DNA of 37,037 nt from an uncultured Blautia sp. Its GTDB lineage: Bacteria > Bacillota > Clostridia > Lachnospirales > Lachnospiraceae. The notes below the pieces were generated by a model that made no database searches, was not told the DNA's origin, and saw only the letters and a list, made by a program, of their open reading frames with translations. How positions within the stretch are numbered: the first letter of the stretch is position 1; every line of letters starts with the position of its first letter. A program made the translations under genes and the position numbers. The DNA lies in assembly GCA_946538475.1 (NCBI GenBank), contig CAMNGN010000003.1:1-37037 (forward strand). The letters run 5' to 3'. Below, piece by piece: positions 33,101 through 37,037 of the stretch.

Positions 33101-34793
33101 GCCTTCTGTCCGCCACGATCATCAGATAACCCGGAACCTGCTTACCTCCGGTTCCCTTTCCTCCGTTTGCCCGCAGCCTTCTGCGGAACACCGACGTCAG
33201 TTCAAAAAAAATGTCTCCTGCATCGTTCTTTCCCGTCACGATATATCTGGTTTTTCTGTCCTCGTCCCACACATGAGGAAGCCACTTTGCAAAGGACCAG
33301 AATTTTCTCATATCCGGATCGTCACCGTCATACACAAGCACGATCTTCACATCGGTATAGCACATATTTGCCGCCGTCTGCAGGACAAGAAGCCTGGCAG
33401 GTATGCATGCTCTGAGCAGGGAATTATCGCCGGTGATGCCGATCTGTCTGTATTTGACCGTATCAACGAATACCGGCACTCTGTGCAGAGTCTCAAAGTT
33501 CTTTTTGATCATCATCGGTTTTTCTGCCAGTTCATCGGGCCGCATCCTGAATTTTTCTTTCGGGACAGAGATAGTCACCTGAAAAGGAATATCTCCCGGC
33601 CCTATACGTCTGAGTGCATGATCCTCCTGATCGGTGTTCCTGCTCCACAGGTAGGGGGATTCGGGCCCCCAGCCCAGAACCTCCGACGCGGAAGGGTACA
33701 TTTTCAGCATGATCTCACGATTGCTGCGGTATTTTTTGAGGATCTCCTCTTTCTTGTCCAGAAGATAGCTGCTGTATGTTTCAAATCGAAGTTCTTCCTC
33801 TTCTGCAGCCTCTTTTCTCCGTCTTTTTCTGTTCATGAGTGCCCAGAATACACCTACCATAGCGGCAGTTCCCGCCATCACGATCCCCGAATACAGGAAC
33901 AGGCCCGATCTGCCTCCTGTCTGTGAGGCGGCATACATCATCATGAAGCTGCCGCATATCATCGGCAGGACCATGGTAAACGAAGGGCCGATCGCATAAA
34001 ACAACGGGGCTTCCTCCCTGTTCGGCATTTCGGGAGGTTCCTCGATCTCCACGGTTCCCGTATCGGGAAGAAGCACACTTCGCGGAGACCGATGAAACAG
34101 GCCGGACCGGTCCTCGTCAGCCGATGTTTCGGGAAAACATGCCCTGTCTTCGGTTATGGTTTTTTCCGCCGCATGTATCCCGCATTGCACAGATACCGCG
34201 TTCCCGCCGGCATACACGGCGATATACTTTCCCAGGTACAGGATCCTGAGTCCCAGAATGTTGATGCTGTCCCCGAACTTCAGTTCTCTTTCCGTTCTTA
34301 TGAATTCGCCGTTGATATACAGTCCGTTTCTGCTTCGGCTTACGATCTTTGCGTTTTCTTCCGTGATGTTCAATATCGCATGTTCTCTTGCCACAAGGTT
34401 AAGGCGGCTGTATACGATCTCGCTCTCCGGATCTCTCCCTATGTGTATCTCCCTGCCCGGTTCCGTCAGGTATCTTCGATAAGGGACGATCGGATTTTCC
34501 ATGTTTGACACCAGAAGGCTTACAACCTCTGCTTTTCCGGTCACAATGCGGTAAACATCTCCTTCTTTCAGAGGCAAAGGAGAACTGCTCTTCTCTTTCC
34601 CTTCGAAAACGCTGTACAGATCTCCCGGGCTTATCCTCCAGATGCCGGAAAGATTATCCAGAGATAACGGAAGATCCGCCGAGAGGCCAAAGACCGAACG
34701 CGAGAGAACGATCACGTGATCGATATTGATCTCCGCGGGGAGAAGAAATTCTCTGAAGGATTCCGTCGTGTAGGCGGAGAGGATCATTCCCAT
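30114..34793 (-). CDS. EssC-type FtsK/SpoIIIE ATPase of a type VII-like secretion system
   Basis: About 1559 residues, the motor of the system. N-terminal part (1-105) of the EssC type, FHA domain at about 110-190 (IHIGRDPESEIV, NLVAREHAIL, SRNGLYINGEFI, KFGDSINILG), two TM segments at about 271-290 and 300-320, a degenerate ATPase-like segment, then three P-loop domains: GMTGSGKS near 721 with DYKGGG and VIDEFAELKK, GTVVSGKS near 1060 with IIIDNYASF, and GDRRSGKT near 1349 with LLITDLEWLL. All three keep the Walker A Lys; the second and third have relaxed Walker B. Start ATG 34793 follows GGGAGG by 6 nt and overlaps the FHA gene. Substrates are probably the five WXG100 proteins encoded downstream. 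Confidence 0.94.
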   Translation of the reverse strand: MGMILSAYTTESFREFLLPAEINIDHVIVLSRSVFGLSADLPLSLDNLSGIWRISPGDLYSVFEGKEKSSSPLPLKEGDVYRIVTGKAEVVSLLVSNMENPIVPYRRYLTEPGREIHIGRDPESEIVYSRLNLVAREHAILNITEENAKIVSRSRNGLYINGEFIRTERELKFGDSINILGLRILYLGKYIAVYAGGNAVSVQCGIHAAEKTITEDRACFPETSADEDRSGLFHRSPRSVLLPDTGTVEIEEPPEMPNREEAPLFYAIGPSFTMVLPMICGSFMMMYAASQTGGRSGLFLYSGIVMAGTAAMVGVFWALMNRKRRRKEAAEEEELRFETYSSYLLDKKEEILKKYRSNREIMLKMYPSASEVLGWGPESPYLWSRNTDQEDHALRRIGPGDIPFQVTISVPKEKFRMRPDELAEKPMMIKKNFETLHRVPVFVDTVKYRQIGITGDNSLLRACIPARLLVLQTAANMCYTDVKIVLVYDGDDPDMRKFWSFAKWLPHVWDEDRKTRYIVTGKNDAGDIFFELTSVFRRRLRANGGKGTGGKQVPGYLMIVADRRQVENEAIGTYMYDHAAECGLTTVFAAASPYDLPNSCDLFVENSSAFTGMYSADARNVRIHAEFDPVTSEECEKFSRRISGLKVQHSRGKGKIPHSVSFLQMYDAACVEDLKAGQRWLKNRTNENIRAMIGRKAGEAPMYLDIHEKYHGPHGLVAGMTGSGKSEALQTFILSLAVNYSPDDIAFFIIDYKGGGLANLFEGLPHLAGSISNLSGSSIHRAMVSIKSENRRRQQLFNSVQVNHIDAYTGMVKRGICKEPVPHLLIVIDEFAELKKEEPDFMRELISVAQVGRSLGVHLILATQKPGGVVDENIRSNSRFRLCLRVQNRQDSLDMLGRPDAAELTNVGRCCFQVGNDEIFEQFQTAYSGAAYSEDAADKEPRVRLLTLCGRPVTAALTKRTGEGKRKTELEKVTEYLIRTAEAQGYGKSRLLWLPPLKEKISLNELSSCETEGTTLSDRQADTGEIIVPVGMADLPDEQAQRVLKISFPEAGNMAVCGTVVSGKSTFLQTVICSLISSCPPSRVIVYGIDYSGRSMQEFIEAPHVGGMMHETDTEKTGRFFNMMMSMAEKRKDLFRGGNFTEYIRAGMPDIPAVFIIIDNYASFREKTADIYEPVIMQLSREGNRLGIFLIISAAGFGMNEIGNRLRENMRTVISLGMTDRFACAELFRMVRTETVPSPGIRGRGLAIYEGKLREFQAALAIGDADDYERSEYIHTLCRKLREKYPGETAPRVPDIPEKPVFDDFVSDTKVVEMLKSPALLPVGYRSYDAGIYALNLQKTFCFLVTGDRRSGKTNFLRVAAECALLKGMEVLVIDSPERHLLSCADKENLYYASGEEQTFSCFSEKLTPMLEERSLAIKKTGSGPRKEGKEMPFSPVLLLITDLEWLLTTACRSERNMKGFLEMLFEKGAGYGIVVLAELSLEKKSGVQVLPAFKSFNSGKAGIHFGGKTAGNTLLNYDHLDYRQQNKAQKPGVGLLPEINGESMKGSIIVPYYGRFTE

Positions 34794-35245
34794 GCGCGTA
34801 CCTCCCACAGGATCTCCACCTCCAGCCTGACATCACCGATATGGAGCACGTCTCCGTCCTGCAGGAGGCAGGGCCGCTCGGTCAGCACACGCTTTTTTCC
34901 GTTCCGCATGATAACAGTGGGATTCGTCCTTCCCAGATTTCTGATATAGTACCCGTCTTCGGCGGTGAAAATTTCGAACTGGCTCCGGGAGCAGAATCGG
35001 CTGACAAAGCGAATGTCCGAAGTCTGTTCCCTTCCGGCTCGAATATAATCCACGTTTTCAAAATCTTCTGTCCGGGACTTTCCACTATCGCGGATCCGCA
35101 CTCTGAGTCTGTGCATTTCGGGGTGATGAGTCCGCTCGGGCGATACATTTATTTCATCGGACTGCAGATCGTTTTCCAGCATACCGGCAAGAAGGTTCAC
35201 CCTCTCCGAGGCCTTTTTCCGGGATACCCTGCGCTCTCTCATCAT
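34784..35245 (-). CDS. FHA-domain protein of the type VII-like operon
   Basis: 153 residues, cytoplasmic by composition. The first 50 residues are basic and helical (RERRVSRKKASERVNLLAGM); about 55-145 form an FHA fold: YIRAGREQTSDIRFVSR, FCSRSQFEIFTAEDGYYIRN, LGRTNPTVIMRNGKK, LQDGDVLHIGDVRLEVE. The phosphothreonine-binding Ser-Arg pair is kept (CSRSQ), but the usual His is Gln and the following Asn-Gly is lost, so binding may be altered. It overlaps its neighbours on both sides (4 bp ATGA upstream, 10 bp with essC), showing tight coupling. It may bridge the VWA-FHA protein and EssC; inference. Confidence 0.85.
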   Translation of the reverse strand: MMRERRVSRKKASERVNLLAGMLENDLQSDEINVSPERTHHPEMHRLRVRIRDSGKSRTEDFENVDYIRAGREQTSDIRFVSRFCSRSQFEIFTAEDGYYIRNLGRTNPTVIMRNGKKRVLTERPCLLQDGDVLHIGDVRLEVEILWEVRAWE

Positions 35246-36747
35246 ATCGGTTCTCCCGCTTCCACACGTACGGTCATTTCGGTGTTGCCAAAACGAAGAA
35301 GATCTCCGGTCCTGATTTCCAGTGCCTCATTCACTTTTGAACGGTTGAGCCATGTTCCGTTGGTCGATGCCAGATCCTCCAGCAGTATTCTTCCTTCATG
35401 GTTTGAGAGTCTGGCATGCGTCCGCGAGACGGTCGGATCTTTTTTCAGGACAAGTGCATTCTGTTTTTCGCTGCTTCCCAGGGTAACCGTATCGGCGACA
35501 TCTGTCTTTAGTACATTATCCCGACAGGCAGTGTCCGTAAGGATGACTGTTACGCTTTTTTTCGGTTCCGGGCGCCCGAACATCATCTGTGTTTCAAATG
35601 TTTCGTCTTCTTCTGCTTCCGGTCTCTCCACGTAGATCTCTGTGTTCTCGAAGTCAGGAGTATCCGGTATGATCCCGGATGTTTCTTCAGAGCGATCCCC
35701 GCTTTTCCTTTTTCGCAGAAGCAAAAAGACAATGATCCCTGCAAAAAGGACAGCTCCTGCACCTCCTGCGATCACAGGAAGGCCGGGCATGGGAATCTCA
35801 TGAAGGATCTGAGCAATGTGTTCCGTTTTTGACTCGTTGTGATACGTAATGACCGTCGGTTCCGGAGCCGTCGTGGCTGTGGGCCCGGGAACCGGCGTAG
35901 GACTTGGCTCTGCCGTAGGTAAAGCTTTCTGCGGCATGCGTATGTCTTTGGAAATGTGATAAGAATTACCGGCGGAAAGAAATTCCGCGCAGATCGATTT
36001 TGTGCTGCCGTCCAGCACGGTTTGCGGAAGGTCCGCTTCCAGATACATGGCGTTATAGTCTGCCAGTACCTTTTCCATGATAGTCTGCTCGGCATCCGGC
36101 GCATCGAGCAGATCGAAGCTTCCATATTTGCGGCCCAGTACCGCCATGGATTTCAGGCCTTCGGCATCTTTGCTGTCCCAAAGGACGCCTATACAATGCA
36201 GCATGACCGGAGAGTTCTGCAGCATCTCCCCCGCCTCCTCAAGGGTGGCGGCCCCGTTTTCGGAAATGTCGCCCCCGTCGGAGATAAGTATGATGCGTGT
36301 AAAACCTTCCTCGTCCTGTGTCTGCTGCAGCGCCTGCATCAGAGCATTTACGGTATCGGTGCTGCGGTCCTCCCGCACTATGCTCTGCGCCGCGCTGTCA
36401 AGCATCTCATAATCTGAGCTGTATCTGTCAGCTTCTTCGGTCACTGCAGTCAGTTCAGAATCAAATGTCACCAGACGGAACATTTCGCCATCTGTATGTC
36501 CGGCAATGATGTTACGAACCAGCTCCCGGCAGCGTTCAAAATCCTTGATGGAATTTGAATTGTCCACCATGAGGAGGGTTTTGAATCCGTCCGTCCCCAG
36601 TACCTTTCCCTGTCCCGTGACAGGACATTCCTCCGTCCCTGCCAGCACACGAAGCTCCTCTGCGGACGACAGCTCTTCTGTCCCGGTTATATAGAGGCGA
36701 ATGCTCCCGGCTTCGCTGATACAATATTCTGAAATCGTTGATTGCAC
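35242..36747 (-). CDS. VWA-TM-FHA membrane protein, first gene of the type VII-like operon
   Basis: About 501 residues from a GTG start at 36747 (GGGAGG 5 nt upstream, and only about 27 nt after the predicted transcription start); the reading from ATG 36774 would begin at the transcription start. Residues about 55-235 are a von Willebrand A domain with a complete MIDAS: DNSNS at 62-66, Thr in EDRSTDT near 131, and ISDGGD near 155. A Pro/Thr-rich stretch (EPSPTPVPGPTATTAPEPT) leads to one TM at about 323-344, then LLLRKRKSGD and a C-terminal FHA domain with canonical DPTVSRTHARLSN and LEDLASTNGTWLN. The positive stretch after the TM puts FHA in the cytoplasm and VWA outside, yet no N-terminal signal peptide is visible. 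It could replace EssB as the FHA/kinase-type membrane partner of EssC; inference. Confidence 0.87.
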   Translation of the reverse strand: MQSTISEYCISEAGSIRLYITGTEELSSAEELRVLAGTEECPVTGQGKVLGTDGFKTLLMVDNSNSIKDFERCRELVRNIIAGHTDGEMFRLVTFDSELTAVTEEADRYSSDYEMLDSAAQSIVREDRSTDTVNALMQALQQTQDEEGFTRIILISDGGDISENGAATLEEAGEMLQNSPVMLHCIGVLWDSKDAEGLKSMAVLGRKYGSFDLLDAPDAEQTIMEKVLADYNAMYLEADLPQTVLDGSTKSICAEFLSAGNSYHISKDIRMPQKALPTAEPSPTPVPGPTATTAPEPTVITYHNESKTEHIAQILHEIPMPGLPVIAGGAGAVLFAGIIVFLLLRKRKSGDRSEETSGIIPDTPDFENTEIYVERPEAEEDETFETQMMFGRPEPKKSVTVILTDTACRDNVLKTDVADTVTLGSSEKQNALVLKKDPTVSRTHARLSNHEGRILLEDLASTNGTWLNRSKVNEALEIRTGDLLRFGNTEMTVRVEAGEPI

Positions 36748-36780
36748 CGCAACCTCCCTTCCTGTGGATACCATAGGAAA

Positions 36781-36809
36781 AGAGTACCGGATGTTTTGTG
36801 CATAGTCAA
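36781..36809 (-). promoter_or_regulatory. Promoter of the type VII-like operon
   Basis: Minus strand TTGACT (36804-36809), 17 bp, TACTCT (36781-36786). The good -35 with a weak -10 suits an activated promoter. Expected start near 36774. Confidence 0.65.
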
Positions 36810-36846
36810 CATTTTTTCATCGCAAAATCTGTCATTTGTTGGTGGT

Positions 36847-36863
36847 TTCGACATATTTCGACA
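36847..36863 (-). promoter_or_regulatory. Tandem Spo0A boxes upstream of the type VII-like operon
   Basis: Two exact TGTCGAA heptamers on the minus strand (36857-36863 and 36847-36853) separated by ATA, a 10-bp period in the same orientation. This is the arrangement bound head-to-tail by the Spo0A DNA-binding domain, as at the Bacillus abrB promoter. They are centred about 80 bp upstream of the expected transcription start. An 8-bp inverted repeat TCATTTGT/ACAAATGA flanks them. Confidence 0.7.
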
Positions 36864-36901
36864 AATGAAACAGGGAGAGTCAATGGGGACGGCTCTCTCT
36901 A

Positions 36902-37037
36902 TCATCTGCAGACGATATCTACCGGCACATTGAAGATCTTTGCAACCTTCAGGATGGTGTCGATATGACGGCCGACTGCGGCTGCCATATGATGGGTCGG
37001 GCCTGCCTCGCTCCAGCGGTTGCAGAATTCTCTTGCA
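36902..37037 (-). CDS. L-fucose/L-arabinose isomerase family protein (C-terminal end only)
   Basis: The last 44 codons of a gene entering from the high end. The peptide reads AREFCNRWSEAGPTHHMAAA, then VGRHIDTILKVAKIFNVPVD and ends IVCR. The GPTHH motif and following helix match the C-terminal substrate/metal-site segment of the fucose/arabinose isomerase fold, which interconverts aldoses and ketoses in the cytoplasm using Mn2+. Only the end is visible, so the sugar cannot be named. After the stop there is a weak GAGAG/CTCTC hairpin with no T-run, so termination before the secretion operon is uncertain. Confidence 0.8.
   Translation of the reverse strand, partial: AREFCNRWSEAGPTHHMAAAVGRHIDTILKVAKIFNVPVDIVCR

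Overview
The window reads as chromosome of a strict-anaerobe Firmicute of the class Clostridia, most likely Lachnospiraceae. Support: the alpha-type ribosomal cluster rpmJ-rpsM-rpsK-rpsD-rpoA-rplQ with rpsD inside it, a single-chain PurL of about 1265 residues, MurT/GatD, rubredoxin, a CarD-like regulator, choline-binding-type wall repeats joined to NlpC/P60 enzymes, and a WXG100/EssC secretion locus. Every gene I accept is on the minus strand, so the text runs from high to low coordinates within each unit. I see no insertion sequences, prophage, rRNA or CRISPR.

Layout from low to high coordinates. 1-2062: ftsE-ftsX-ctp cell-division/proteolysis unit (ctp cut by the window edge). 2087-2303: tRNA-Met with its own consensus promoter and a terminator. 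2313-2816: CarD-like regulator. 2978-8062: csoR-mrp-purL unit driven by a perfect TTGACA-17-TATAAT promoter. 8130-10341: orphan sugar-binding-type lipoprotein, WYL-type regulator, rubredoxin. 10494-12550: murT-gatD, peptidoglycan amidation. 12576-16256: the alpha ribosomal/RNA-polymerase operon, with a 287-bp structured gap between rpmJ and rpsM and a promoter inside a long dyad. 16303-21427: three secreted NlpC/P60 proteins, one CwlO/PcsB-like and two tandem paralogues with wall-binding repeats. 21552-24293: DnaJ-like protein, DUF5685 protein, RlmI-like methyltransferase. 24416-26269: DUF1002 protein with a long acidic tail. 26387-28100: mgtE preceded by a 240-nt leader that carries a possible acidic leader peptide and mutually exclusive stems. 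28124-36863: a type VII secretion-like operon of nine genes. 36902-37037: the end of a sugar isomerase, cut by the window edge.

The most interesting unit is the type VII-like operon: a VWA-TM-FHA protein, a free FHA protein, an EssC with N-terminal FHA and three intact P-loops, a YukD-like ubiquitin fold protein and five separate WXG100 proteins. No EssA, EssB/YukC, EsaA or LXG toxin is visible. Its promoter is preceded by two exact head-to-tail Spo0A boxes (TGTCGAA, 10-bp period), suggesting control by the sporulation/stationary-phase master regulator. The second is the mgtE leader, which does not look like an M-box and may sense Mg2+ through translation of an Asp-rich short ORF. The third is the structured rpmJ-rpsM gap, a candidate ribosomal-protein autoregulatory leader.

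Much of the window is envelope biology: FtsEX with a candidate CwlO-like partner, MurT/GatD, wall-bound NlpC/P60 enzymes and a secretion machine. Functional statements rest on motifs read by eye and on family knowledge; no search or folding program was run.
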